A stretch of DNA of 64,000 bases from Limnohabitans sp. MMS-10A-178 (GTDB lineage Bacteria > Pseudomonadota > Gammaproteobacteria > Burkholderiales > Burkholderiaceae_C), in assembly GCF_003063375.1 (NCBI RefSeq), contig NZ_NERY01000001.1, positions 434,001 through 498,000 of the forward strand, in the 5' to 3' direction. A program made the translations under genes and the position numbers. Below are positions 1 to 9,216 of the stretch, piece after piece. The notes beneath the pieces were generated by a model. The model had not been told where the DNA came from, searched no databases, and saw only the letters and a program-made list of their open reading frames with translations. How positions within the stretch are numbered: the stretch's first letter is position 1; each line of letters starts with the position of its first letter.

Positions 1-1430
1 CGTTTGCCGATTTAGAAACCCCACTCTCGCTGTATTTGAAGCTGGCCCATCAAAAAGATGGCGGCAAACACAGCTTTCTGTTGGAGTCTGTGGTGGGCGG
101 CGAGCGATTTGGTCGCTACAGCTTCATTGGTTTGCCAGCGCGCACCTTTTTGCAGGCGCGTGGCTTTGGCAGCGCAGCGCACACCGAAGTGGTGACCGAC
201 GGCGTGGTCGTTGAAACGGCACCAGGCAACCCGCTTGACTTCATTGAGCAATATCAAAAGCGATTTAAGGTGGCGCTCAGGCCTGGCTTGCCACGCTTTT
301 GCGGTGGCTTGGCGGGCTACTTTGGCTACGACGCTGTGCGATATATCGAGAAGAAACTCGAAAAATCTTGCCCGCCCGATACCTTGGGTACGCCCGATAT
401 CTTGCTTCTGCAATGTGAAGAGTTGGCCGTGATTGACAACTTGTCGGGCAAACTTTATTTGATGGTCTATGCCGACCCTGGCGTGCCAGAAGCTTATTCC
501 AAAGCCAAAAAGCGTTTGCGTGAATTGAAAGAGCAATTGAAGTATTCGGTCAGTGCACCGGTGCTGAGCTCCACACAAACCTACCCTGCCGAACGCGATT
601 TCAAAAAAGAAGATTATTTGAAAGCCGTGTTGGAAGCCAAGGAACTCATTGCGGCCGGCGATTTCATGCAAGTGCAGGTGGGACAGCGCATCAAAAAACG
701 TTACACCGAAAGTCCCTTGTCTTTGTACCGTGCTCTCAGGTCTTTGAACCCCAGCCCCTACATGTACTTCTACAATTTTGGCGACTTCCATGTGGTCGGT
801 GCCAGCCCCGAGATTTTGGTGCGCCAAGAACAAACCGAAGAGGGCGTGAAAGTTACCATTCGCCCACTGGCAGGCACAAGGCCACGTGGCGCCACACCCG
901 AAAAAGACAAAGCGGCTGAGCTCGAGTTGGTCAATGATCCTAAGGAGCGGGCCGAGCACGTGATGCTGATTGATTTGGCGCGCAATGACATTGGCCGCAT
1001 TGCCAAAATAGGCTCTGTGAAAGTGACTGAAGCATTCGCCATCGAGCGCTACAGCCATGTGATGCACATCGTGAGCAATGTGGAAGGCATTTTGAACGAG
1101 GGCATGACCAACATGGATGTGCTCAAGGCCACGTTTCCTGCGGGCACACTCACCGGCGCACCCAAGGTGCACGCCATGGAGCTGATTGACAAATTGGAGC
1201 CCACCAAGCGCGGTGTGTATGGCGGTGCTTGTGGTTATTTGAGCTACGCGGGCGACATGGATGTTGCCATTGCCATTCGCACGGGCATCATCAAAGATCA
1301 AGTCTTGTATGTGCAAGCTGCAGCAGGTGTGGTGGCCGACTCTGTGCCAGAGTTGGAGTGGAAAGAAACCGAACACAAAGCGCGCGCCTTGTTGCGCGCC
1401 AGTGAGTTGGTGGAAGAAGGCTTGGAGTAA
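1..1430 (+). CDS. trpE: Anthranilate synthase component I (5' end outside window)
   Basis: TrpE makes anthranilate from chorismate with ammonia supplied by TrpG, the first step committed to tryptophan. The reading frame is open from base 3 to the TAA at 1428-1430, so the start lies left of the window; about 475 residues are visible, close to the full family length of about 500. The N-terminal lobe ([20 protein letters not shown]) and the C-terminal chorismate-binding lobe are both present, with [14 protein letters not shown], the [11 protein letters not shown] segment and the GGACGYLSY stretch. trpG follows after 5 bases, indicating one transcript. Any trp leader or attenuator would be outside this window. 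I see no internal break. Confidence 0.97.
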   Translation, partial: FADLETPLSLYLKLAHQKDGGKHSFLLESVVGGERFGRYSFIGLPARTFLQARGFGSAAHTEVVTDGVVVETAPGNPLDFIEQYQKRFKVALRPGLPRFCGGLAGYFGYDAVRYIEKKLEKSCPPDTLGTPDILLLQCEELAVIDNLSGKLYLMVYADPGVPEAYSKAKKRLRELKEQLKYSVSAPVLSSTQTYPAERDFKKEDYLKAVLEAKELIAAGDFMQVQVGQRIKKRYTESPLSLYRALRSLNPSPYMYFYNFGDFHVVGASPEILVRQEQTEEGVKVTIRPLAGTRPRGATPEKDKAAELELVNDPKERAEHVMLIDLARNDIGRIAKIGSVKVTEAFAIERYSHVMHIVSNVEGILNEGMTNMDVLKATFPAGTLTGAPKVHAMELIDKLEPTKRGVYGGACGYLSYAGDMDVAIAIRTGIIKDQVLYVQAAAGVVADSVPELEWKETEHKARALLRASELVEEGLE

Positions 1431-1435
1431 CCGAC

Positions 1436-2014
1436 ATGACAAAAATCAAATTGTTGATGGTCGACAACTACGACTCTTTCACATACAACATCGTTCAATA
1501 TTTTGGTGAGCTGGGCGCAGACATTGAAGTCTTTCGCAATGACGAAATTAGCCTCGAAGGCATTGCACAAAGAAAACCCGATCGCTTGGTGATTTCGCCA
1601 GGGCCTTGCTCACCCGCAGAGGCTGGCATATCGGTGGCAGCCATTCAGCACTTTGCAGGCAAGCTGCCCATCTTGGGGGTGTGCTTGGGCCATCAAAGCA
1701 TTGGCGCAGCCTTCGGCGGCAAGATTGTGCGAGCGCAAGAATTGATGCACGGCAAAACCAGTGTCATTCACACCACGCAGCAGGGCGTGTTTAGAAATCT
1801 GCCAGAAAAATTCACGGTCAATCGCTACCACTCACTGGCCATCGAGCGTGCTAGCTGCCCTGCCGAATTGGAGGTGACAGCCTGGACCGACGATGGTGAA
1901 ATTATGGGAGTGCGCCACAAAAGTTTGGCCATTGAAGGTGTTCAATTTCACCCAGAGTCGATTCTCACTGAGCATGGACATGCCATGCTGAAAAACTTCT
2001 TGGAAGCCCATTGA
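1436..2014 (+). CDS. trpG: Anthranilate synthase component II, glutamine amidotransferase
   Basis: This 192-residue class I glutamine amidotransferase supplies ammonia to TrpE. The N-terminus has the family signature [15 protein letters not shown]; the nucleophile is Cys83 in [15 protein letters not shown], and the rest of the triad is His172 and Glu174 in QFHPES. It stands alone, not fused to TrpE or TrpD. Subunits of this type are often shared with p-aminobenzoate synthase (PabA role), so dual use is possible but cannot be judged here. The ATG is 5 bases after trpE, and the next gene starts one base after its TGA, so translation is probably coupled. Confidence 0.97.
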   Translation: MTKIKLLMVDNYDSFTYNIVQYFGELGADIEVFRNDEISLEGIAQRKPDRLVISPGPCSPAEAGISVAAIQHFAGKLPILGVCLGHQSIGAAFGGKIVRAQELMHGKTSVIHTTQQGVFRNLPEKFTVNRYHSLAIERASCPAELEVTAWTDDGEIMGVRHKSLAIEGVQFHPESILTEHGHAMLKNFLEAH

Positions 2015-2015
2015 C

Positions 2016-3152
2016 ATGAACTCAACTGCTAGCTCATCTGCAAGTGCACCTGCAAGCGCACCTGCAAGCACACCTGCAAGCACACAGACGGCCAATCATT
2101 TGGCCACATCGTCTCGAGTCGATTTGAGAAGCGACACGGTCACGCGCCCCACGGCTGGCATGCGAGAAGCCATGGCCAAAGCGTTGGTGGGCGACGATGT
2201 TTACAAAGACGACCCTAGCGTGAACGAGCTGCAGGACAAAATTGCCAAGATGCTGGGCTTTGAGGCGGCGCTGTTTATGAGCACGGGCACGCAAAGTAAT
2301 TTGTGCGGCATTTTGTCGCACTGCCAACGCGGCGATGAATACATTGTGGGCCAAATGGCACATTGCTATCGCTGGGAAGGTGGCGGCGCCGCCGTGTTTG
2401 GCAGTGTTCAGCCACAGCCACTCACCCAGCAGCCCGACGGCAGCTTGTCCTTTTCAGACATCGAAGCCGCAATCAAGCCCGATGATGCGCACTTTGCAAT
2501 GACCAAAATGGTGGCCTTGGAAAATACATGGGGCGGCAAAGTTTTGCCACAAACTTACCTGAATGAGTTCAGTGCCTTTGTAAAGCAAAAAGGTTTGGCC
2601 CGACATCTGGATGGTGCCAGGTTGTTCAATGCGGCGGTGGCCCAAGCCACGGCTTCAGGCACATCACCCTACGACGAACTGAAAAACATCACGCAGTGTT
2701 TTGACAGTGTCTCTGTTTGCTTTAGCAAAGGTTTGGGCGCACCCATGGGCTCTGCCTTGTGCGGCACCAAAGAGTTAATTGCCAAAGCCCATCGCGTTCG
2801 CAAAATGGCAGGTGGCGGCTTGCGACAAGCGGGCTTCATGGCGGCTGCCGCATCCTATGCCCTCGATCACCATGTAGAGCGACTGGCTCAAGATCATCAA
2901 CTCATGGCGTACATGGCGCAAGGCTTGTCTGGTATTCCTGGACTTCAAGTTGAAACTCCCCAAACCAACATCTTGTTTGTGGACTTGGTGGACGGCGCCA
3001 AAGCCAAAGGCGTTGCCTTGCAAGCGCATTTAAAGCAAGAGGGCATCGACATGACGGGTTTGTACCGCCTTCGATTTGTCACGCACCTCGATGTCGATCG
3101 TGCAGGGGTTGATCGCGCCATTGCGGCCATTCGCCAATTCTTCAACGCTTGA
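2016..3152 (+). CDS. ltaE: Low-specificity threonine aldolase family protein
   Basis: A 378-residue PLP enzyme of fold type I (beta-eliminating lyase / threonine aldolase family). LtaE splits L-threonine or L-allo-threonine into glycine and acetaldehyde. Family marks are [11 protein letters not shown] near residue 36, [22 protein letters not shown] with Asp199, and the PLP lysine Lys238 in [14 protein letters not shown]. The start used gives about 34 extra residues rich in Ser, Ala, Pro and Thr ahead of the conserved core, encoded by a 12-base tandem repeat; a later start cannot be excluded, but the ATG one base after trpG favours this one. Its place between trpG and trpD is unusual, and a link to tryptophan synthesis is only an inference. 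Confidence 0.9.
   Translation: MNSTASSSASAPASAPASTPASTQTANHLATSSRVDLRSDTVTRPTAGMREAMAKALVGDDVYKDDPSVNELQDKIAKMLGFEAALFMSTGTQSNLCGILSHCQRGDEYIVGQMAHCYRWEGGGAAVFGSVQPQPLTQQPDGSLSFSDIEAAIKPDDAHFAMTKMVALENTWGGKVLPQTYLNEFSAFVKQKGLARHLDGARLFNAAVAQATASGTSPYDELKNITQCFDSVSVCFSKGLGAPMGSALCGTKELIAKAHRVRKMAGGGLRQAGFMAAAASYALDHHVERLAQDHQLMAYMAQGLSGIPGLQVETPQTNILFVDLVDGAKAKGVALQAHLKQEGIDMTGLYRLRFVTHLDVDRAGVDRAIAAIRQFFNA
2040..2087 (+). repeat. Four 12-base tandem repeats in the 5' end of ltaE
   Basis: Four units of 12 bases follow each other (2040-2051, 2052-2063, 2064-2075, 2076-2087), near-identical to GCAAGCGCACCT. They encode the Ala-Ser-Ala-Pro/Ala-Ser-Thr-Pro run before the conserved enzyme core. 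As the unit is a multiple of three, a change in copy number would alter linker length without a frameshift. Confidence 0.85.
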
Positions 3153-3172
3153 ATTTACTTTCAGAGAACAAC

Positions 3173-4210
3173 ATGCCCATCACCCCACAAGAAGCACTTC
3201 AAAGAACCATTGAGCACCGCGAAATTTTTCACGACGAAATGCTCAAGATCATGCGCATGATCATGAATGGCGAGTTGTCTCCCGTCATGACGGCTGCGCT
3301 GATTACAGGCCTTCGAGTTAAAAAAGAAACCATTGGCGAAATTACCGCTGCAGCCCAAGTGATGCGTGAGTTTTCCACCAAGGTTCATGTGCCAGACGCC
3401 CGTCACTTGGTCGACATCGTGGGCACTGGCGGCGATGGCTCACACACCTTCAATATTTCAACCTGCGCCATGTTTGTGGCTGCTGCTGCTGGCGCCAAAA
3501 CAGCCAAGCACGGTGGCCGCAGTGTGAGCAGCAAGTCGGGTAGTGCCGATGTTCTTGAAAGTTTGGGCGCCAACATCAATTTGTCGCCTGACAAAATTGC
3601 GCAGTGCGTGCAAGAGGTGGGCATTGGGTTTATGTTTGCGCCCAACCATCACCCGGCCATGAAGAATGTGGCACCTGTGCGCAAAGAGCTTGGTGTCAGA
3701 ACCATTTTCAATATTCTGGGGCCCTTAACCAATCCCGCAAGCGCACCCAACATTTTGATGGGCGTGTTTCACTCCGACTTGGTGGGCATTCAAATTCGAG
3801 CTTTACAACGTTTAGGCGCAGAGCACGCGCTGGTGGTCTACGGCCGCGATGGCATGGACGAAGTCAGTTTGGGTGCAGCCACCTTGGTGGGCGAATTGAA
3901 AGATGGTCAAATTTCTGAGTATGAAATTCACCCCGAAGACTTTGGCATGCCGATGGTGAGCAATCGGGCTTTGCGCGTCGAAACCCCTGAAGAGTCGCAG
4001 GCTGTTTTGCGCAGCGTTTTGAACAACGAAGTTGGCGCTGCGCGCGACATCGTGATCTTGAATGCGGGCGCAGCTTTGTATGCAGCCAATGTAGCAGCCA
4101 CTATCAAAGAGGGCATTGCTTTGGCACGAGAAGCCATTGCGTCTGGCGCCGCTCAGAAAAAGTTGGAACAGTTTGTGACATTCACCCAAAAATCAGGCAG
4201 CCCCACATGA
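3173..4210 (+). CDS. trpD: Anthranilate phosphoribosyltransferase
   Basis: TrpD joins anthranilate to phosphoribosyl pyrophosphate, the second step of tryptophan synthesis. The ATG at 3173 gives 345 residues starting [10 protein letters not shown]; an upstream TTG at 3149 would overlap ltaE and is less likely. The glycine-rich PRPP loop is visible as [17 protein letters not shown], followed by [18 protein letters not shown] and [13 protein letters not shown]; the [10 protein letters not shown] segment is also typical. The gene overlaps trpC by 4 bases (ATGA), so the two are translationally coupled. Length and motifs match the family well. Confidence 0.97.
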   Translation: MPITPQEALQRTIEHREIFHDEMLKIMRMIMNGELSPVMTAALITGLRVKKETIGEITAAAQVMREFSTKVHVPDARHLVDIVGTGGDGSHTFNISTCAMFVAAAAGAKTAKHGGRSVSSKSGSADVLESLGANINLSPDKIAQCVQEVGIGFMFAPNHHPAMKNVAPVRKELGVRTIFNILGPLTNPASAPNILMGVFHSDLVGIQIRALQRLGAEHALVVYGRDGMDEVSLGAATLVGELKDGQISEYEIHPEDFGMPMVSNRALRVETPEESQAVLRSVLNNEVGAARDIVILNAGAALYAANVAATIKEGIALAREAIASGAAQKKLEQFVTFTQKSGSPT

Positions 4211-4995
4211 GCGATATTTTGAAAAAAATTGTGGCCGTCAAGCACGAAGAGATTGCGCTGGCCGCCAAAAAGAAATCATTCGAAGCCGTGAAAGCCGATG
4301 CTGAAAGTCGAGTTTTAACGCGCGATTTTGTGGGCGCTATTCGGCAAAAAATAGAGGCACAAGAAGCGGCCGTCATTGCAGAGATTAAAAAAGCCAGCCC
4401 GTCCAAAGGCGTGTTGCGCGCAGACTTTATGCCTGCAGACATTGCGCAAAGTTATGCAGAGCATGGCGCGGCCTGCTTGTCTGTGCTCACCGACGTGCAG
4501 TTTTTTCAAGGCAGCTCCGACTATTTGAAACAAGCCCGAGCCAGTTGCGACTTGCCAGTGCTTCGGAAAGACTTCATGGTCGATCCCTATCAAGTTTACG
4601 AGTCACGCGCCATGGGCGCCGATTGCATCTTGCTCATTGCCGCTTGTTTGGACGATGCCCAAATGAAAGATCTGGAAGCCATTGCGCGCAGTTTGGACAT
4701 GGCGGTGTTGGTCGAGGTGCATGATGCAGACGAACTGAGTCGCGCTTTGAAACTCAAAACCCCTCTGGTGGGCATCAACAACCGCAACCTTCGCACTTTT
4801 GAGGTAAGCCTAGACACCACGCTTGGCATGTTGAAGGATGTGCCCGCCGATCGCATTCTGATCACGGAAAGCGGCATTTTGTCGCCCACCGATGTGCAAA
4901 AAATGCGTGAAGCCCATGTCCATGCCTTCTTGGTGGGTGAGGCCTTCATGCGCGCAGACGATCCGGGGCAAGCCCTGGCCGACTTGTTTCACTGA
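4207..4995 (+). CDS. trpC: Indole-3-glycerol phosphate synthase
   Basis: TrpC closes the ring of the phosphoribosyl-anthranilate-derived intermediate to give indole-3-glycerol phosphate. The 262-residue protein is a single-function TIM barrel, not fused to TrpF. Visible family motifs are [38 protein letters not shown] and LITESGI, which hold the catalytic lysines, glutamates and the phosphate-binding loops. The ATG overlaps the trpD stop. trpF, trpB and trpA are not nearby, as is common in betaproteobacteria, where they sit in another operon. Confidence 0.97.
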   Translation: MSDILKKIVAVKHEEIALAAKKKSFEAVKADAESRVLTRDFVGAIRQKIEAQEAAVIAEIKKASPSKGVLRADFMPADIAQSYAEHGAACLSVLTDVQFFQGSSDYLKQARASCDLPVLRKDFMVDPYQVYESRAMGADCILLIAACLDDAQMKDLEAIARSLDMAVLVEVHDADELSRALKLKTPLVGINNRNLRTFEVSLDTTLGMLKDVPADRILITESGILSPTDVQKMREAHVHAFLVGEAFMRADDPGQALADLFH

Positions 4996-5010
4996 AAGCC
5001 AACAGCCAAA

Positions 5011-5796
5011 ATGCGGCTGAGCCAATCCGACTTGTTCAATGTTGCAGGCGATGCCCTGAAGGTGGCTCAGCCTTCAAATCAGCTGCTGGCTGCCGACTGG
5101 CCGCCAAAGCTGGAGGTCCTCACGCAAGGCTGGCAAGAACTGTTGGGCCACTTTTGGCGCAGCCCCACAGGCGTGTTGCTTGACCAGAAAATGCGTGCCG
5201 GCTTGTCCGCTGGGCGAGTTTTTTTCCCGCAAGCTGTGTACAAGGCCTTTGCCCTCACACCTTTTGAAAATGTGAAGGTGGTGGTTTTGGGTCAAGACCC
5301 CTATCACGGCCCTGACCAAGCGGAGGGCTTGGCATTTTCTGTCGGGCCGGGTCAGAAAATTCCCCCCAGCCTGCGCAATATCTTCAAAGAGATTCAGCGA
5401 GACTTGGGTGTTCCCATGCCCACTGGCCCCCAAGCGGGCAGCTTGGTGCGGTGGTCGGAGCAAGGTGTTTTGCTCCTCAATGCGGCGCTCACGGTTGAGC
5501 AGTCATTGCCTGCCAGTCATAGCAAGTGGGGTTGGGAAGTACTTACTGACAATATTATCCAAGGCATTGCAGCCCACCCTGAACCCAAAGCATTTTTGTT
5601 GTGGGGCGCGCACGCTCAGGGCAAGGCAAGCCTCATTGACAGCTTGAACATCGACGGTCGGCATTTGGTTTTAAAGGCCAATCACCCCTCGCCTTTATCG
5701 GCTTTGCGACCCCCATTGCCGTTCATGGGCTGCGGTCATTTTGGTCAAGTGAACCACTGGCTTGAGCGTCAAAAGAAAAATCCAATCCGGTGGTAA
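5011..5796 (+). CDS. ung: Uracil-DNA glycosylase (family 1)
   Basis: Ung removes uracil from DNA and starts base excision repair. The 261-residue protein carries the family 1 water-activating loop GQDPYHG (Asp96, His99), the uracil-recognition segment LLLNAALTVE, and the DNA-intercalating loop HPSPLSALR near the C-terminus. It has about 35 more N-terminal residues than many homologues before the conserved core, so a later start is possible, though the ATG at 5011, 15 bases after trpC, suits an operon. It is probably read through from the trp genes. No internal damage is seen. Confidence 0.96.
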   Translation: MRLSQSDLFNVAGDALKVAQPSNQLLAADWPPKLEVLTQGWQELLGHFWRSPTGVLLDQKMRAGLSAGRVFFPQAVYKAFALTPFENVKVVVLGQDPYHGPDQAEGLAFSVGPGQKIPPSLRNIFKEIQRDLGVPMPTGPQAGSLVRWSEQGVLLLNAALTVEQSLPASHSKWGWEVLTDNIIQGIAAHPEPKAFLLWGAHAQGKASLIDSLNIDGRHLVLKANHPSPLSALRPPLPFMGCGHFGQVNHWLERQKKNPIRW

Positions 5797-5811
5797 TTTC
5801 CTGTTTCGAGC

Positions 5812-5848
5812 TTGCGGGGGCCTTGAAAAAAGTGGCATAATCCCAGAT
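5812..5848 (+). promoter_or_regulatory. Candidate sigma-70 promoter for tRNA-Tyr
   Basis: A -35-like TTGCGG (5812-5817), an 18-base spacer and a -10-like CATAAT (5836-5841) lie just before tRNA-Tyr, with a predicted start near 5848. The bases after the -10 are CCC, a GC-rich discriminator typical of stably expressed RNA genes. The -35 match is only partial. Confidence 0.45.
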
Positions 5849-5855
5849 TCGCTGA

Positions 5856-5941
5856 GGAGGGGTGCCCGAGTGGCTAAAGGGGGCAGACTGTAAATCTGTT
5901 GGCTTACGCCTACACTGGTTCGAATCCAGTCTCCTCCACCA
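5856..5941 (+). tRNA. tRNA-Tyr (anticodon GTA)
   Basis: An 86-base cloverleaf including an encoded CCA. The acceptor arms pair (GGAGGGG with CTCCTCC, one G-U), the anticodon loop is CTGTAAA giving GTA, there is the long variable arm expected of bacterial tRNA-Tyr, and the T-arm reads ACTGGTTCGAATCCAGT. It heads the conserved cluster Tyr-Gly-Thr-tuf-Trp. The 114 bases between it and tRNA-Gly hold nothing I can identify. Confidence 0.97.
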
Positions 5942-6055
5942 GCAAAACTTAACTTGTTAAGAACAAAGAGCGTTTGGAATCAGATGAACGCATCTGGGGT
6001 TTGGCAGCCTTTGGCTTGTTCCCTAGATGATGTACCTGACTCTGCTGCAGACAAT

Positions 6056-6129
6056 GCGGGAGTAGTTCAATGGTAGAACCCTAGCCTTCCAAGCTAATGA
6101 CGCGGGTTCGATTCCCGTCTCCCGCTCCA
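6056..6129 (+). tRNA. tRNA-Gly (anticodon TCC)
   Basis: A 74-base cloverleaf with encoded CCA. The acceptor stem starts GCGGGAG and ends CTCCCGC, the anticodon loop is CTTCCAA giving TCC (reads GGA/GGG), and the T-arm contains GGGTTCGATTCCC. The outermost anticodon-stem pair (27-43) is a C-A mismatch. The 63 bases to tRNA-Thr hold no visible gene. Confidence 0.97.
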
Positions 6130-6192
6130 GTTTTTAACAAGAGGGTGCAGTTTTAGTGCGGACAAAGTGCCTTGTTGTGCTGAGTCAAGATC

Positions 6193-6267
6193 GCCCTTGT
6201 GGCTCAGTGGTAGAGCACCCCCTTGGTAAGGGGGAGATCGCGGGTCCGATTCCCGCCAAGGGCACCA
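6193..6267 (+). tRNA. tRNA-Thr (anticodon GGT)
   Basis: A 75-base cloverleaf with encoded CCA. The acceptor arms GCCCTTG and CAAGGGC pair fully, the anticodon stem is CCCCC/GGGGG with loop TTGGTAA giving GGT, and the T-arm is GCGGGTCCGATTCCCGC. It lies 42 bases before tuf, and co-transcription with tuf is the usual arrangement in this family. Confidence 0.97.
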
Positions 6268-6309
6268 GTTTTTTAGTCAGAGTTTTAATGTTTTTTTCGG
6301 AGTCGAGAA

Positions 6310-7500
6310 ATGGCAAAAGAGAAATTTGAGCGGACAAAACCGCACGTGAACGTTGGCACCATTGGTCACGTTGACCACGGCAAAACAACATTGACAGCTG
6401 CTATCACCACCGTGTTGGCAGCCAAGTTTGGCGGCGCTGCTAAGGCGTATGACCAAATTGACGCAGCGCCTGAAGAGAAGGCCCGCGGCATTACCATCAA
6501 CACAGCGCACGTTGAGTACGAGACGGCCAATCGCCACTACGCTCACGTTGACTGCCCAGGCCACGCCGACTATGTGAAGAACATGATCACTGGCGCGGCT
6601 CAGATGGACGGCGCCATTTTGGTGTGCTCCGCTGCTGACGGCCCCATGCCCCAAACCCGCGAGCACATCTTGTTGGCTCGTCAGGTGGGCGTGCCTTACA
6701 TCATCGTTTTCTTGAACAAGTGCGACATGGTGGACGACGCCGAGTTGCTCGAGTTGGTGGAGATGGAAGTTCGCGAGTTGTTGTCCAAGTACGACTTCCC
6801 AGGCGACGACACACCGATCATTCAAGGCTCAGCCAAGCTGGCTTTGGAAGGCGACAAGGGTGCTTTGGGCGAAGAAGCCATCATGAAGTTGGCAGACGCT
6901 TTGGACTCCTACATTCCTACACCCGACCGCGCGGTTGACGGTGCATTCTTGATGCCAGTGGAAGACGTGTTCTCCATCTCTGGTCGCGGCACAGTGGTCA
7001 CTGGCCGTATCGAGCGCGGCATCATCAAGGTTGGCGAAGAGATTGAGATTGTGGGTATTGCTGATACGCAAAAAACCACATGCACAGGCGTTGAGATGTT
7101 CCGCAAGTTGCTGGACCAAGGCCAAGCCGGTGACAACGTGGGTATTTTGCTGCGCGGCACCAAGCGCGAAGACGTGCAGCGCGGCCAAGTGCTGTGCAAG
7201 CCCGGCTCGATCAAGCCACACACACACTTCACAGGCGAAATTTACGTTTTGTCTAAAGACGAAGGTGGTCGTCACACGCCATTCTTCAACAACTACCGTC
7301 CCCAGTTCTACTTCCGTACAACTGACGTGACAGGCGCCATTGAATTGCCAGAAGGCAAAGAGATGGTGATGCCAGGCGACAACGTGTCGATCACTGTGAA
7401 GCTGATCAACCCGATCGCCATGGAAGAAGGTCTGCGCTTTGCGATCCGCGAAGGCGGCCGCACTGTGGGCGCTGGCGTTGTGGCCAAGATCCTCGCTTAA
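6310..7500 (+). CDS. tuf: Translation elongation factor Tu
   Basis: EF-Tu brings aminoacyl-tRNA to the ribosome in a GTP-dependent way. The 396-residue length and sequence are typical. The G-domain motifs are GHVDHGKTT (P-loop), DCPGHADY (G3), NKCD (G4) and GSAKLA (G5), followed by the two beta-barrel domains with the conserved FRTTDVTG segment. It sits between tRNA-Thr and tRNA-Trp as in many proteobacteria. A second tuf copy is common in this group next to the rps/rpl clusters, but is not in this window. Confidence 0.99.
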   Translation: MAKEKFERTKPHVNVGTIGHVDHGKTTLTAAITTVLAAKFGGAAKAYDQIDAAPEEKARGITINTAHVEYETANRHYAHVDCPGHADYVKNMITGAAQMDGAILVCSAADGPMPQTREHILLARQVGVPYIIVFLNKCDMVDDAELLELVEMEVRELLSKYDFPGDDTPIIQGSAKLALEGDKGALGEEAIMKLADALDSYIPTPDRAVDGAFLMPVEDVFSISGRGTVVTGRIERGIIKVGEEIEIVGIADTQKTTCTGVEMFRKLLDQGQAGDNVGILLRGTKREDVQRGQVLCKPGSIKPHTHFTGEIYVLSKDEGGRHTPFFNNYRPQFYFRTTDVTGAIELPEGKEMVMPGDNVSITVKLINPIAMEEGLRFAIREGGRTVGAGVVAKILA

Positions 7501-7522
7501 TTTGCGTCTTTCTATGCGCTGA

Positions 7523-7598
7523 AGGGGTATAGCTCAATTGGCAGAGCGTCGGTCTCCAAAACCGAAGGTTGTAGGTTCGATTCCTACTGCCCCTGCCA
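7523..7598 (+). tRNA. tRNA-Trp (anticodon CCA)
   Basis: A 76-base cloverleaf with encoded CCA. The acceptor AGGGGTA pairs with TGCCCCT (one G-U), the anticodon loop is CTCCAAA giving CCA, and the T-arm is GTAGGTTCGATTCCTAC. It lies 22 bases after tuf, ahead of secE, as in most betaproteobacteria. Confidence 0.97.
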
Positions 7599-7618
7599 CC
7601 TGAAAAGGTGAGCAAAAC

Positions 7619-7643
7619 AAGCCCGCCATCACCTGGCGGGCTT
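7619..7643 (+). terminator. Strong hairpin after tRNA-Trp, possible terminator
   Basis: A perfect 10-bp inverted repeat, AAGCCCGCCA and TGGCGGGCTT, with loop TCACC. There is no run of T after it, so it is not a classic intrinsic terminator; it may end or trim the tuf-tRNA-Trp transcript before secE or act as a processing stop. Confidence 0.5.
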
Positions 7644-7709
7644 CGGCGTCTAAAAGACAAGGTATTTTTGTCGGGCTTGAAAGAGCTCAAAAAAGGTCTG
7701 TAAGCCAAT

Positions 7710-8093
7710 ATGGCAACTTCTGAAGTTCAAACCGTAGGTTCCACTGCTGACAAGCTCAAGCTTGGCTTGGCCATTGCATTGGTGGTGGCTTCTTTGGCCG
7801 CTTTCTATGCGCTCTCCAAGCATGGCGCCTTGGCGCAATGGGGCGCACTCATTGCGGGCTTGATCGCTGCCGTGGTGGTCTTTTTGCTTTCAGAGACGGG
7901 TAAGCAGTTCATCGCCTTCGGCCAAGATGCCGTGCGCGAAGTTAAAAAGGTCGTGTGGCCAGAGCGCAAGGAAGCCATGCAGATCACGGCATACGTGTTT
8001 GTCTTTGTGGTGGTCATGGCGTTGTTCTTGTGGCTCACCGACAAAACGCTCGAGTGGGTTTTCTACGATCTGATCTTGGGGTGGAAAAAATAA
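7710..8093 (+). CDS. secE: Preprotein translocase subunit SecE
   Basis: SecE is the clamp subunit of the SecYEG protein-export channel in the inner membrane. The 127-residue protein has three predicted membrane helices (about residues 17-36, 41-60 and 90-113), the longer form found in many proteobacteria. The conserved cytoplasmic amphipathic region before the last helix reads [15 protein letters not shown], the SecE signature. Its stop TAA shares one base with the nusG ATG (TAATG), the near-universal secE-nusG pairing. Confidence 0.97.
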   Translation: MATSEVQTVGSTADKLKLGLAIALVVASLAAFYALSKHGALAQWGALIAGLIAAVVVFLLSETGKQFIAFGQDAVREVKKVVWPERKEAMQITAYVFVFVVVMALFLWLTDKTLEWVFYDLILGWKK

Positions 8094-8674
8094 TGACTGA
8101 CGCTGTTGATAACGCGCCTAAAGCAGGCGAATCCACCAATCCGGATTTGAAGTGGTATGTGGTCCATGCTTATTCAGGCATGGAAAAGGCGGTTGAGCGC
8201 AACATCATTGAGCGCATTCAACGCGCCGAGATGCAGAATAAGTTTGGTCGTATTCTGGTTCCCACTGAAGAAGTGGTTGAGATGAAGAACGGCCAAAAGC
8301 GCACCACGGAGCGCAAGTTTTTCCCAGGCTATGTGCTGGTCGAGATGGTCATGGACGATGAGACATGGCACTTGGTTAAGCACACCAACAAAGTCACTGG
8401 CTTTGTGGGCGGTGCCAAAAACCGTCCTGCGCCTATTTCTGAAAATGAAGTTCGCAAAATTGTGAGCCAAATGCAGGAAGGCACTGAAAAGCCCCGCCAC
8501 AAAGTGGAGTTTGAAGTGGGCGAGTATGTGCGCGTCAAAGAAGGCCCGTTCACCGACTTCAATGGCACCGTGGAAGAAGTCAATTACGAGAAAAATAAAA
8601 TGCGCGTGGCGGTCACCATTTTTGGTCGATCAACACCAGTCGAACTTGAGTTTGGTCAAGTCGAGAAAACGTAA
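8093..8674 (+). CDS. nusG: Transcription termination/antitermination factor NusG
   Basis: NusG binds RNA polymerase, limits pausing and links it to Rho or the ribosome. The ATG that overlaps the secE stop gives 193 residues; an upstream in-frame start inside secE is possible but would add a tail unlike the family. The NGN domain begins [19 protein letters not shown], and the C-terminal KOW domain reads [20 protein letters not shown] short acidic N-terminal extension of about 20 residues precedes the NGN domain, normal for betaproteobacteria. The next gene, rplK, is 110 bases away behind a structured leader. Confidence 0.97.
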   Translation: MTDAVDNAPKAGESTNPDLKWYVVHAYSGMEKAVERNIIERIQRAEMQNKFGRILVPTEEVVEMKNGQKRTTERKFFPGYVLVEMVMDDETWHLVKHTNKVTGFVGGAKNRPAPISENEVRKIVSQMQEGTEKPRHKVEFEVGEYVRVKEGPFTDFNGTVEEVNYEKNKMRVAVTIFGRSTPVELEFGQVEKT

Positions 8675-8678
8675 ACCT

Positions 8679-8727
8679 CTTTTCTTGTGACCCGACTCCG
8701 CAAGAAAAGTTTGAAAAAGAAGAGTCG
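8679..8727 (+). promoter_or_regulatory. Structured leader before rplK
   Basis: CTTTTCTTG (8679-8687) and CAAGAAAAG (8701-8709) form a 9-bp stem. Its loop holds CGACTC (8693-8698), which can pair with GAGTCG at 8722-8727, giving either a pseudoknot or two competing folds. Known L11 operon leaders are bound by L1 for feedback control; that role here is an inference. The position between nusG and rplK fits. Confidence 0.5.
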
Positions 8728-8784
8728 TTAATCAGGGGAGCTTGACCTCAACCATCAAGCGTTTGCACCCACTAGGAGTTAAAC

Positions 8785-9216
8785 ATGGCGAAAAAAATCG
8801 TCGGCTTCGTTAAGCTGCAAGTACCAGCTGGCAAGGCCAACCCATCACCCCCCATCGGCCCGGCATTGGGTCAACGTGGTTTGAACATCATGGAATTCTG
8901 CAAGGCGTTCAACGCCCAGACTCAAGGTGTTGAGCCAGGTCTGCCTTTGCCTGTGGTCATTACCGCTTTTGCCGACAAGAGCTTCACCTTCATCATCAAG
9001 ACGCCTCCAGCGACCACCTTGATCAAGAAGGCCATCAAGTTGGACAAGGGCTCTGCTCGTCCACACGCCGACAAGGTTGGCAAGATTTCTCGCGCTCAGC
9101 TCGAAGAAATTGCAAAATCAAAAATGAAAGATTTGAACGCCGCCGATTTGGACGCTGCTGTCCGCATCATCGCCGGTTCTGCTCGCTCAATGGGCGTGAC
9201 TGTGGAGGGCGTGTAA
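8785..9216 (+). CDS. rplK: 50S ribosomal protein L11
   Basis: L11 is part of the GTPase-associated centre of the large subunit, where it binds 23S rRNA with L10-L7/L12. The 143 residues match the family: [31 protein letters not shown] at the N-terminus in shortened view ([13 protein letters not shown] is the signature), and a C-terminal RNA-binding domain ending [16 protein letters not shown] good ribosome-binding site (AGGAG) precedes the ATG. rplA starts at the very next base after the TAA. Confidence 0.98.
   Translation: MAKKIVGFVKLQVPAGKANPSPPIGPALGQRGLNIMEFCKAFNAQTQGVEPGLPLPVVITAFADKSFTFIIKTPPATTLIKKAIKLDKGSARPHADKVGKISRAQLEEIAKSKMKDLNAADLDAAVRIIAGSARSMGVTVEGV

Noticed and set aside
12..1442. 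A long open frame on the minus strand opposite trpE (476 codons)
   Set aside because: It mirrors the coding bias of trpE, its translation is rich in His, Cys and Phe with no family motif, and trpE is certain.
2040..2087. Short repeats considered as a CRISPR array
   Set aside because: 12-base units in direct contact without spacers, inside a reading frame.
7955..8092. Longer NusG start inside secE
   Set aside because: It would overlap secE in another frame and adds an unmatched N-terminus.
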